This document shows, piece by piece, positions 24,798-36,159 of a DNA stretch of 64,000 nucleotides. Source of the DNA: Lineus longissimus (Eukaryota > Nemertea > Pilidiophora > Heteronemertea > Lineidae); NCBI RefSeq assembly GCF_910592395.1, contig NC_088313.1:16570437-16634436 (forward strand), read 5' to 3'. The position numbers and the translations under genes are program-made. Below the pieces are notes generated by a model that made no database searches, was not told the DNA's origin, and saw only the letters and a list, made by a program, of their open reading frames with translations. Position 1 is the stretch's first letter. Every line of letters begins with the position of its first letter.

Positions 24798-27108
24798 TTT
24801 GAAGATTGAGTGATTATCTTCCACTCGATACAAATTTTATAATGAAATAATTATTGGTTTGGCCGATGATTTAGGATCTATGACGAGTAAAATTCCTCCC
24901 GTCTCAAGCGAATAACAATATGGCCGCTGGTCAGGTGACCAACAATCGTCAAATGGCCTTGACCTTGGAATGTCACTCTTCCAGGAATTCAATTAGATTA
25001 GCATCCTGGCAAGTGCAGATCCTAGAAGCCTTACCCTCAGAATAAATCCTATAGGCTTTAGTCAGCCTGCTTTCCTTTAATTGTGAGTAGACATGCAAAA
25101 CTTTGAGAGTCACTGTCAAATGATGGTAAATTGATGGGGGGTTGGGATTCATAATTTTGTCAGAATGGAAGACCATACAGGGGAGGCGGGTTCAGGGGCC
25201 AGGGCTATCCAAATCATGGTCAGAGATTGTGGCTGTATGGGTTAGACTTTCATCAATCACTTCAATCCTTCATACTTGTCAGAATCAATACCAAGATTTT
25301 GAGTCCAAACATCCTTGGGTGTCAAATCCTGGCCAACTGAGTTTGACATTGGAATTAAGAAATAAAAACATTATATCATATTACATTGTTTAATAATGAA
25401 TTTCATTCTATTTACATGTACATACTTCTTTCTCATCAAACCTGGATAAAAATAGACCATGTTAAAAATCCTGAGGTTTTGCACGGATCAAAATATATTT
25501 CTCTCAAACAGCAATGCAAGTGTGCTGAACATGTCAAAGAAAAGACAAATATTTTCTGTGGCAAAATGTCGTCCTTAGAACAGCCTTTATACTACAATAT
25601 CCCTTTCCACTATGACCCGTGAATGCATCTTGAAACTTCAAGGGTTTAAATTGACATAATTCTGATGTGATCATTCAATAGGAATGTGCAGATAAATTTG
25701 CGAATATTTCCCCCTTGATAGGTCAAGATGCGTGAATGGTGAAAACAGCAATACATCTCGCTGCTTTTTAGTTTGACTGAAACTCATCAGATTTTGTTTA
25801 ATTTCAATTGGCAAAGTAAAAACCGAAGTGTGGCAGAAATAAGGCGAGACAAAATGCATTTAATGGAATATTTTTATGACATCCGTTTGATTATTCATTT
25901 ACGCAACCCTCACAGTCTAGACACACTCCTATATTACACAAAATGTACAACACAGATCATAGCTTCTATGAAATGAACACAAATTTACGATAGTAAAATG
26001 AGTATACAAACATGAACATGTACACAAGCAACTCACAAATTTTTCAGAAGTTCAACTGTACTGTACTATAATTGGTATTATGAGTTGCTGATCTTGAAAA
26101 ATTCATGAGTCGGTTTTTGATACGATTGATGTGACACGAAATGAGCAAATGATTTGAATCAATGAAATCAAAAATAAAATAAAGAAGTCTTTATCTATTC
26201 TTGGTGAAATGCAATAAAATCTAAGAAAATTACATTTGAAATCTGTATAAAATTTACCTAAAATACACTCAGGAATATAAGAAATGGCAGTATTGACAAC
26301 TAAAATGCAATAAATGTTTGTACAACAAACATAAATACAATGTACTACTACTAGATACAAAACCTTCAACAATTACATACCCTATGCGGTACAAGTTTCA
26401 AGGTCATTGCACATGTTGAAAGGCTAACAAACTGAGACTGTACAATCAAAGCCAACTGGGAATCAATCAGGTTGGAATGGAAACCAATTACTGACAAAAC
26501 AGTATCCTTCATACATTATTTGTTGGGTATGGAGGGAGTTGATATACAATATACATGTATCAGCAGAATGCAAAACAAGCCATACTCTCTTGCCTTCTAT
26601 TGAAACACTACCAAATGTTTAATTTGGCATACATGTACCTTTATAAACTACCATTTCATAATTCATGTTTATACAGATCATCTTCCATGAAAGTTTAACA
26701 TGTAGTTTACAATTAGAATTGTTTTCTGGTGTGACATAACCAATGAAATCGAGCTAAATTATATGAAATATTTACAAATTTGTGATGTGCATACAGCACA
26801 AATAAATAATTACTGTCACAATCAGTAGCAGTCGCATCATGATATGGAAGACTGACAGGAGTCACTGAATACAAATATATCTATTTCTATATCAACTGGT
26901 TATAACTCTCATTTATAATTATGCACTGTGATGATTGCCTGCACATTGTGGTCATGAAGAAAAACCACATCTCTTCAATTCTATGATCTTATAGTCGAGT
27001 AAAATACACCGCAGGCCATGCCACGACTTTTCTAGCTGCAAATTCAAAATTGATATCAATTATTTCTGAATGCCCGTCCCCCAAAAAAGTTCGATTCAAT
27101 AGTATTGT
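24798..27108. other. CLINT1 5' flank and Ki-67 3' flank
   Basis: No coding exon recognised. The part next to 24797 should hold the CLINT1 5' UTR and promoter; an ATTGG (CCAAT) box occurs near 24852. The right part, next to 27109, is AT-rich and is probably 3' UTR of the Ki-67 gene, which is read leftwards into it. No poly(A) signal could be chosen confidently. Confidence 0.5.
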
Positions 27109-30100
27109 CTATTTGCGTGACCGCGTTGATCTTTTGGGAGCTGGCGATTTAGCTTTCGGAGACTTCGCTGGCTTGCCTCTTGTTGCACGTTGTTTCTTTG
27201 GAGATGGTTCAACGGTTTCAGGGGCAGTACGTTTTTTCCCCCTGGACGCCTTTTCAGTAACAGGCACTTCCTCTACCTTAGCGTTCGATTTCTTTGCTTT
27301 TGAATTGACAGTAGCAGATGCTTTTCTTCCACTGAAAATAAAAACACAATGGATTGGATGTTGACTGTCGGTGTCTTTCAAGTTATTTCTAATGTAGCTC
27401 TGCCATTTGAACTGCTTTCTCAAAACTCATGAAAGATCAAATGAATTCAACTTGCCCAAAAGACAGCTTTTTGTCAGAATTTCTCTAGTTTCCTTCATTT
27501 TGTTCTTACCGTGTCTGCTTGGGAGTAGCTGGTTTTGGCGATTCCACAATGATCTTCTTTACTGGAACTGGGCTGTCATCAACAACAGCCTTTCGCTTAC
27601 CCCCGCGTCTAAAATGGAAGTTTATACATGTAAGCTGCTGAACAAACCGGGCCCTTATTTTTGTAATATTGAAAAAATACCAGGCAAATAATAAACATAT
27701 CCTCACCTGCCAACAGCTTTCACAGGGGTGACCACGGCAACTGCGACAGGAGACACTGGAGCCTTAGCTGCCTTCTTTCCTTTCGCAGCAGTCTTCTTTG
27801 CCGGTGTAGAGACAACCTTCGGAGAGGCAGCTGGTTTTCCTCTGGTGCTCCTAGCCTTGGGTGGAGATGCCAAAGGACTTGCTGGAACAGCCTTCTTCCC
27901 TTTCGCAGCCGCCTTCTTCCCTTTCGCAGCCGCCTTCTTCACCTCAGCTGGGGATGCCAAAGGACTTGTTGCAGCAGCTTTCTGGCCTTTGCGACCACCC
28001 TTGACTGGCTTAGGTGCAACTGCTTCTGGGGTGACCGGCCTCTCCACCACAACTTGACCATGTTGTCCTCTTGCAGGTTTTGGTGTTGCAGATTTAACAC
28101 TAGCCTTGCCACGTCGTCCACCCTTTGCAGCTTTCACTGGGACTGGGGACGGTGATTGCGCTACTTCAACAGGCACATCTTCCTCAACAGCAGCTTTACG
28201 ACGACTACCTTTAACTTTCTTGGCAGGGGTTGCTTTAGGCGTGCCTGCTTTTCCTTGTCGCCGTGAGACCCTGGCTGGTTTTGGAGATTCAACCACCTGA
28301 ACATCAACTTCTGACGATGCTGCAGCCTTCTTACTCTTCTTTCCTTTTGTGGGCTGAAAGAGAATAGCTCATATCAAAACCGTGGCTAGAATAGTTCCAC
28401 AACAGTACTCTCAAATTGCTGAACCTCCGTTGATGTTCAGTCAGTGTAAATGGTTCATCAGACAATCGTTTGAAACAAGTACAGGACCCCGAGCTCAGTT
28501 TGGGGAGCAAGAAGGCATTTATTTCATTACAAAATTTCTTTTTCAAGTACCTTTGGAGTGGCTGGCTTGGGTTCTTCAACAGCCTCCAGCACATTTTCAA
28601 CGATTTTCTTGGCTTTGGAAGTCTTCTTGGTCGCAGCTGAAAAAGAACAAGTCACACATATCATCTTTCTATCAACCTGCAAGATCATGTCCAGTAACTC
28701 TTGCAGGTGTGTGGGAAAGATCCCATCCCCGGTGTTTAAATCATTCATGATTGTTTTTTGCGGACACACAAACACAACAATTTTATTGTTAAATCTAGGT
28801 CTGTAGAATGGAACAACAATGTAGCATGACTTTTCAAAGTGTTACTGATAGCCGATACTCTATTGCAAGCGTAGCTGTGCCTGTGCTCACCTGCTTTCTT
28901 TTCTTTCACAGCCATCACGGGTGAGGCTGCCTTCTTGGTACCACGACGACTTCTTGTGACCTTAGGGGATTTCGCTGGAGTGGCTTCTTTAACCGGGGTA
29001 GGTACTTTCACTGGAGTTACTGCCTTCTTGGAGCCCTTTCTACCTCTAGTTGTTTTGGGCTTCTTCACAGGTGTGGGCTCCTCTACAGATGATATTACCT
29101 CAACAGCTGGTGTCACAGGCTTTTGAATTGTGGCAGATTTAGGTGTAGCAGCCTTCTTGGGCGTTGGGAGCTTAGGTGTGGTGACCGTGGGGGTAGCAGC
29201 CTTCTTTGGTGTGGGGGCTTTTGGTGAAGCAGCCTTCTTAGGTGTGGGGGCTTTAGGTGTAGCAGCCTTCTTAGCTGCGGGGGCTTTAGGTGTAGCAGCT
29301 TTCTTAGGTGTAGCAGCCTTCTTAGATGCGGGGGCTTTAGGTGAAGCAGCCTTCTTAGGTGTGGTGGCTGGAGGTGTAGCAGCTTTCTTAGGTGTAGCAG
29401 TCTTCTTTGGTGTTGCCTTTTTGGGAGTTGCAATCTTTGCCGGGGTAGCTGCCGACACTTTAGCACGCTTGCCAGCTGGGGCAGGGGAGCCATCAACGGA
29501 ATCTCTTTTCCTCTTTCCACCAACAGCACGCGCTGGGACCTCGGGGGAAGCCATCATGTCCTTAATGCCGGAGAGATCAGGAGAGCCAATAGGTGCTTTC
29601 TTAATCTTGGGCGTCTTCAAGATTCTTTTCATGCCAGCAGGAGATGGAGTACCAGCCTCAACTTTATCAGGCTTTGGAGATGCAAACAGACGTTTGATAC
29701 CATCTGCCTGCATGTCCTTCTGGTTGCGAGGTGTCTTGAATGTCTTCCGCATGGCAATGGGACTTCCTCCATATGGCGTTTCTACAGAAAGTGGCGACAC
29801 AACCATCTCATTAGGATGCTGAGGAGTCGATGGCAGCGTAGAATAGGCAGATTGTGGGGTAGCTGGGCTTTTCTTAGAAGACTTTGGGGTCTTTGCGGCA
29901 GGTGTTGTTGGTTTTGGAGTCTTCTTGACTGACTTGGGTGTCTTTGGTTTTGGAGTCTTCTTTGCAGACTTCGGTGTTTTTGTTTTGGGAGTAGTCTTCA
30001 CAACCTCTGGTGTGTTGAATAAGTCCTTCAGCCCGGTGAAACTAGTATCGGCATCATCAACTGTCTTCTGAAAAGAAGAGAGTAAAATATGCAATACAAG

Positions 30101-33100
30101 GCAACCTGAATATTATGTTTCAAAAGCAGCACTTTTGTTGAAAGTGTGGGTGGGCGGGGGACAACATTTCTAGCCAGCTTCACTCAATCTGGCAGAGATT
30201 ATCTACAAGCAACAGAAATAATCCAAGTACCTTTGTTCCAACAGTCTTTCTCCCCTTCTTGGGCAACGGTTTTGGAGTTTTGGCAAGCTTTTTGCGGATG
30301 ATAATAGCAGCTGGTGAATCGATGTGGCCAGTTGTTTGTAACGCACTAATGACTTTTTTGGTTCTTGGTGTCTTTGGTGGAACCTGAAGAAGAATAGGGT
30401 AGATAATTGGCACAAAAATCAAGTTATGGATACATCTACAGTTTACTAAAAGTGAGCATCGGGATGACCAAGGTACAATAAAATCTGACATTGTGTTGAA
30501 GACTTTCTTCTCTCATTTGTGAGAACCTTTCACATCAACAACTTGATCACACTTTTTAAAAGGTTAAGTAAAGTCATAAAGGATACAACAAATTCACAGT
30601 AAATGAAATGTAACGAATATAGAAACAAACCTTTGGTGACCTCTTGTCAAGACCAGTCTTGATGGCAGCAACATTCTTTGCTTTCTTGGCAGACTTCTGC
30701 TTGGCAACTCCTGTCATAGCAACGCCACTTCGAACCACCTGTGACCACGTCTTCTTTGTTGATTTCTTCAAGGCAGCCGGAGTTTTCACTTTGGGTGTTC
30801 CAATACGTTTTGGTGTAGCAGCTCGTTTCATCGACGCACTCAACTTGGGGGTAGCAGCTTTACCATGGATAGCTCTGAGTGCAACAGCCTTCTTGATATC
30901 TGTAGGGGGAGTGCTGATACGATCTGATGGCGTTGCAATCGTCTTCACCTTCTTGGCAGGAGGAGATGGGGTCTTGACAGTCAAGATAGATTTCCTCTTT
31001 TTAACAGATTTTGGAGTTTTCACCTTGGGTGTCTTCTGTTTTGGAGACTTGGCAGGCGTCTTCTTTTTTGGAGTAGGTGACTTGGTAAGTGGAGTTGCTG
31101 GCTGAATAGTAATTGTAGGAATATCCAATGAACCACTAACAGGCTTTTCTGGTGTTTTCTTCACAGGGGAAGGGGTCTTCACGATCAAGATGGACTTCTT
31201 CCTCTTTGAAGCAGGAGTTTTCTTCTTTGCAGGGGTCTTTTGCTTGGGGGTCGCAAACATGTCTCCCATACCAGTAAAACTTATATCTGCAGGTTCTGGG
31301 GTCTTTGCAGGCGACTTGGCTGGGGTCTTTCCCTTAGGAGATTTAGCTGGGGTCTTTGCCTTGGGAGACTTGACTGGGGTCTTGGCTTTTGGTGACTCTA
31401 CGGCAGCCACAGCTACAGGTTCAGGTGAAGCTAGTTTAGGCGACTTGGCTGGGGTCTTGGTCTTGGGGGTCTTTGCTGGAGTCTTAGTTTCAGGAGACCT
31501 GGTTGGTGTCTTAGTCCTTGGCCCTTCCATAGGAGACTTTGCCGGAGTTGCTGCTTTGGGAGACTTTGCAGGAGTTAACTGTTTTGGCGACTTGACAGGA
31601 GTTTTTGCTTTTGGCGACTTCGCTGGGGTCTTCGACTTTGGAGATGCAAACAAGTCTTCAATACCCGTAAAACTGACATCTTGGTTGGCTGCTTTAGTGA
31701 CGGTCCTTGCTTTAGGTGATCGTCCCCGAGGAGTGGTATTGGGAGTTGCCGAGAACAAGTCTAAACTAGTGTCTGCTTCATCAACTGGGGTGGTGTTGGA
31801 CTTTGCTGGAGACTTCTTGCCTTTTGGAGTCTTTGGTGAAGCCTTGGGAGATGGAGCTTTAGGTGTGGCTGCTTTAGGAGTTCTCTTGAGGTTCTGCGGA
31901 CTTTCCTCAACAATAGGAGCATGCCTAGGGGTTCGTGAAGCAGGCAGTGACCGACGGTTAGGAGTGGCACCTTTCCTAAGAGGCGTGTTTGGAGGAAGGG
32001 TCTTGTAGAACTGCTCAGGACTAAGATTTGGCCCAAAGGACACTCGTTTCCTCTTGGCATCTGGACCAAGCTGATAGCTTTCCATGGACTTTCTCTTAAC
32101 GCCCTTCTTTCCCGAGGAAGACCCTGAAATAGACAGAGAAAGTTTTGCTGCATAAAGTCAAATATTTTGCTTCTATAGATCCATATGGTCTCGTTTAAAT
32201 TGTCTTACTTTATCATCTTCACACATCACCACCAAATGAATGACACTTGATACACAAGTAGACATCAGGACAGCTGTAAAAACTTAACTCACGTTTTGGG
32301 GTAATGACTGGACTTGGCACAGGCTCATCAACTTCTTCAACTGGCTTAGACAGTCGACGGAGATTTGATATTCCAGTCTTCAGTGGCGTCTTGCTTGGGC
32401 TTCGAGGGCTACCGAATGGCGGCTGAAAAAGTTTGAGCATTGTGTATAGATTCAAAATCAAAGGCATCAGCCAATGGAAAAAGTCCTGGATTATGGGCTG
32501 GTGAGCTTTGAATGATGCCAAATATAACAAAATCTGATTTGAGTGACAATGTATACTTTAGCGATGCCAGTACAACCCTTTCTAATTTACTAGAAATGCC
32601 AATGCTAACATATACTTACCCTGCCAGTTGAACTCTTCCTTTTTCCTTTGGTACTTGGAGGGGTAGACTTCTTGCCCTTCTTAGCAGACGGAGGTCCTGA
32701 AAATTGGAGAAAAAAAGATCAATGATTGATTTGAGTTCACATATTAACACCTAGAGCATATTTCAGTGGTCGAGACAAAGAAACAAAGTACATGTATCTG
32801 TACAGTGTACTCAGTCACTTTTAGACAAACACTACCTAATTTCAACCGACAACTTACTATGCCAAAAGGTCATGAGAGGAGTCAATAATATATAAAACTT
32901 GCAACTGGAACCTACCAGATGGAGATGATCGCTTCGGAGTGACAGCCTTTGGAGTTTTGGATTTTGGTTTAACAACCTTTGGAGTAACTAGCTTCTGTGT
33001 TGCAGCCTTTGGAGTAGCTGGCTTTGGTGTTGCAGCCTTTGGAGTAGCTGGCTTTGGAGTAACTGGCTTTGGTGTTGCAGCCTTTGGAGTAGCTGGCTTT

Positions 33101-34678
33101 GGTGTTGCAGCCTTTGGAGTCGCTGGTTTTGGTGTTGCAGCCTTTGGAGTAGCTGGCTTTGGTGTTGCAGCCTTTGGAGTAGCTGGCTTTGGTGTTGCAG
33201 CCTTTGGAGTAGCTGGCTTTGGTGTTGCAGCCTTTGGAGTTTTAGGTTTCGGTGTTGCAGCCTTTGGAGTTTTAGGTTTCGGTGTAGCAACCTTTAAACT
33301 ATCATTTTTGGGAGTCTGCAAACATGATTTTCAAAAAAATATGAATATTTAACCCACACAGATTTTATGCTAATTCACTTTGCTAAACTAAACAATTTTA
33401 AGTAAATTACAAGTCTCAACTATAGTACTTGTAGAGTACGTGTACAATTAAGATCTAATACCCCATTACCAAATGTAAGACTATTTCCAGACAGACTGGA
33501 CCCAGCTATAAACCTAAATATTACCTTTGCTGGCGACTCCTTCACTGGAGATTCCGCTGGTGTTGTCTTGGCAGGAGAGACAGGTGGGCTCCGATGAGGC
33601 GAACCTGGAGGAAACTCGTATCGGAACGACCGATCCACAATTGTGAGGACATCCATGTGATTGACGACAACAGTCTGCATCACAGGACTCTTGTTGAGAA
33701 TTGTTGGGTTGACCTGACTCAGGTTGGTGAGAAAAACCTGTGAAAGAGAACCAGGACATTACTGTTATAATGTCAAGAAGTAATTGTCCAAAATTTTCGT
33801 TTGCCACAGCCTGAGCTCATTTGGATTGAGAGATCAAATAACATGGGTAACATCACTAGGTCAAATACAGTACACACGTAATGGCCAAATTAACATGGCT
33901 CTTCAGATTATTTTATGTAGACAATAGTCATCTATATACTATAAAGTACATTTTTTTAGTAACTATCGCGGACAGGACAGGAATGTTTTGCAAATAACGG
34001 ATGCAGATGTATATGATAACTATGTGGTGCCACATTCACTATCAACATTAGGACACAAGTCAGCTTTCAGTTTCACACCAACGAAGGAAGACAGTGACTT
34101 GTCTTGTCTCACAAGAATTCAATCATTCAATCACATCTTCCAGTATCCAACTCTTGCACTCGTAGTCGTACGTGGGATATTGATATAGCACAAACAGCAG
34201 TCCCAGAGAAACTAAGAGAGGGAACTTACTGCACCATCCTGATTGACGTCGAGACGACAATGCTCTTTTGAAACATTAGGAAGTTGGATCCTTATGTCGC
34301 ATGCTGTAGACCTAGAAGCAAAGATGTTCAAAATAAGATCACTGAACATTTAGTTTGAATTATTTTCTAATACATGTACTTTGTTAATCAGACTGGCATT
34401 TCACTACTCTATTGTATGCTTTATAAAAGAACAACTGTAGCTGTTTACAATCAATTTCAAGTAACTTCTTGAAAACCTGTGTACATCAATAGCGAAATCC
34501 TGAAAGATGATGTGGCTCTTTTATCTATCGGCCCCAGATACATGTATGTACTGAAATTCATAAGTCATTTTTTACTTTTTTCTTACCTTCCAAACAGACA
34601 AGATGTCTGAGTCAAGGTGAAGAACTGACCATCTGCACCATTTCTTTTTATAACAACCAATTTCCCATACAATGACAT
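27109..34678 (-). CDS. MKI67: Proliferation marker Ki-67 homologue (FHA, PP1-binding, SP/TP repeats)
   Basis: Thirteen exons: 34678-34587, 34311-34230, 33737-33525, 33315-32916, 32696-32620, 32422-32293, 32123-30631, 30383-30231, 30067-28891, 28636-28551, 28353-27707, 27608-27510, 27331-27109; phases agree; 1,623 aa. Residues 1-100 are an FHA domain with the Ki-67 pattern CLFGR, CDIRIQLPNVSKEHC and IVDRSFRYE. At about 358-361 is RVSF in KRKRVSFGPNLSPEQFYKTL, then LPPNTPLRKG: the PP1-binding module shared by Ki-67 and Repo-Man. The rest is Lys/Pro-rich with hundreds of (S/T)P sites. Three SFTGxxDLFxTP-like units (about 482, 612 and 887) resemble the core of the vertebrate Ki-67 repeat. The C-terminus is strongly basic (KRSTRSRK), as expected for chromatin binding. 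Ki-67 coats mitotic chromosomes and keeps them apart. Vertebrate proteins are longer and have full repeats of about 120 residues, absent here. Confidence 0.93.
32988..33290. repeat. 30-bp coding minisatellite in Ki-67 exon 4
   Basis: About ten units of 30 bp encode TPKAATPKPA on the minus strand, with very little variation. The homogeneity implies recent expansion or conversion. It gives dense Thr-Pro sites directly after the FHA/PP1-proximal region and creates long antisense open frames that are not genes. Confidence 0.92.
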
Positions 34679-36159
34679 CGCTGAGACATTTATTTATTCC
34701 TGAAATACAAGACCCATAATTCCCATAAAACATTCTTTTAAACTGGTGAAGAAGTGACAGAATAGGATGGCAATCTCCATTCTCAAGCAGTGACCCAACA
34801 GGTTACATCACCCTGTTGGTTTTCAAAGTTACGCCTCCTACATTGTTCCTGTGATGTCATAAGGCCCTATAAGCTAATAGAGTAATGTCGGGTTTGGCCT
34901 CCTCGGTGAAACAAGTCAAAGTCATGTTGATGTTCGAATTTTAATTGCTCACATTCATTCAATCTGATTCTGAATAACGCATTCTGGATCTCAGACTCAA
35001 GTTGCCGGCATTGGCAACGCAGCTCCCCGACTAAACCTAACAACTAACATCTACAGGGTGGCCCAAAATTATTTTCCCTGTGTCCCATCATCGGAAACGG
35101 TTACTGTCAACTTAATGCACAATACTCTGGTTTCCAATAATTCTGGGCCACCCTGTGAGCCTACTGAGCTGTGTACATTTTGTACACAATAATGCACTGG
35201 TTTTGTTGTATATTCGATGCGCGCATTGTTGCAATCAAATTTTGCGATTACTTTTACTGACCTACCCTTTAAAACATTAATTTACATTAAAATTATTACT
35301 TCTACAGATGATATATACTGTATTCGTTTTAATGCAAGAGCAATGAATAGACGAAAACACGATGAACTTCCTGAAAATGAAATAAAACGACAAGTAGAAG
35401 CTGTCGCTCGAATCCGCGCTAAAAACTTGAAATGGCCTAGATGCGTGAATTGGCATAATGAGCCTCCGATAAAAAAATAGTTTTATTATATCATATTCAT
35501 CCCAATTTCTGAGTAATCACACACTTAAAAATGATCTAAAATATATATGTAATATATATTATTTTACATACACATACATAAAATAGTTAAAAACACATAC
35601 ATGCTATTCAATAACAAAGCTATCCACACGCGCAGTAATTAGCAGGTGCTTGCGCGCAATGAGGCCGGCTCGAATTTAAATTACCATGTTCTTTTCATTC
35701 ATTGGTCAAAACTGGAATGACGTTAAACTGGTTTCTATTTTTAGTGATGACCCTAAGGTCAACTTCATGATAGTGCAAAAAGACGTTAGAGTTTTACTAC
35801 GATTTGTTGTGATTTGTGCATGTGTGTCAGAATTTGTAAACAAACCGATATTTCTGAGGGTCTGCGAAGCCGTTTCAACAAAATCAAGTTAATGTTTGAA
35901 AGATCTCACCACCGGGTAAAGATGCGAAATATAACGTCTATTTGTTGCACGAAATAAACACCAAAGTGACAAAGAAATCTCCTGATACACACATTTTTTG
36001 CACCGACTACGCTAGTATACCTGCATGCATAGTGCATAGTGCATAGTGCATGCATTATGCATGCAGTGTAGTGATGATTCCATTCCATGTAGTGTAGTGT
36101 CACCTAAGGACCCTTGTAAATAACTTTATGCACTATATTTTTTTTCAGGAACCCATACC
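34679..36159. promoter_or_regulatory. Divergent promoter region, Ki-67 (-) and SP/TP-rich gene (+)
   Basis: The two starts face away from each other across about 1.5 kb. The 36160 ATG lies in an exon with an acceptor just before it (TTTTTTTTCAG ending at about 36148), so a non-coding first exon of the plus gene lies in this interval. A CCAAT box (ATTGG, 35701-35705) sits about 20 bp from TTTAAA (35675-35680), a spacing compatible with a CHR/CCAAT mitotic promoter, although TTTAAA is only a variant CHR. A short inverted-repeat element lies at 35053-35157. Confidence 0.4.
35053..35157. mobile_element. Short MITE-like inverted repeat
   Basis: Left end CAGGGTGGCCCAAAATTATT and right end AATAATTCTGGGCCACCCTG are inverted copies about 105 bp apart. 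CAGGGTG termini are common in mariner-like non-autonomous elements; a clear TA duplication is not seen on the right. Confidence 0.7.

Noticed and set aside
29130-32008. Long plus-strand open frames (up to 272 aa) rich in Gly, Val, Ala and Phe
   Set aside because: They lie antisense to Ki-67 exons. SP/TP/Lys codons read backwards rarely give stops, and there is no start context, splice signal or domain.
32939-33352. Plus-strand frame of repeated GVAAFGVAGF
   Set aside because: It is the reverse complement of the 30-bp Ki-67 minisatellite, not a structural protein.
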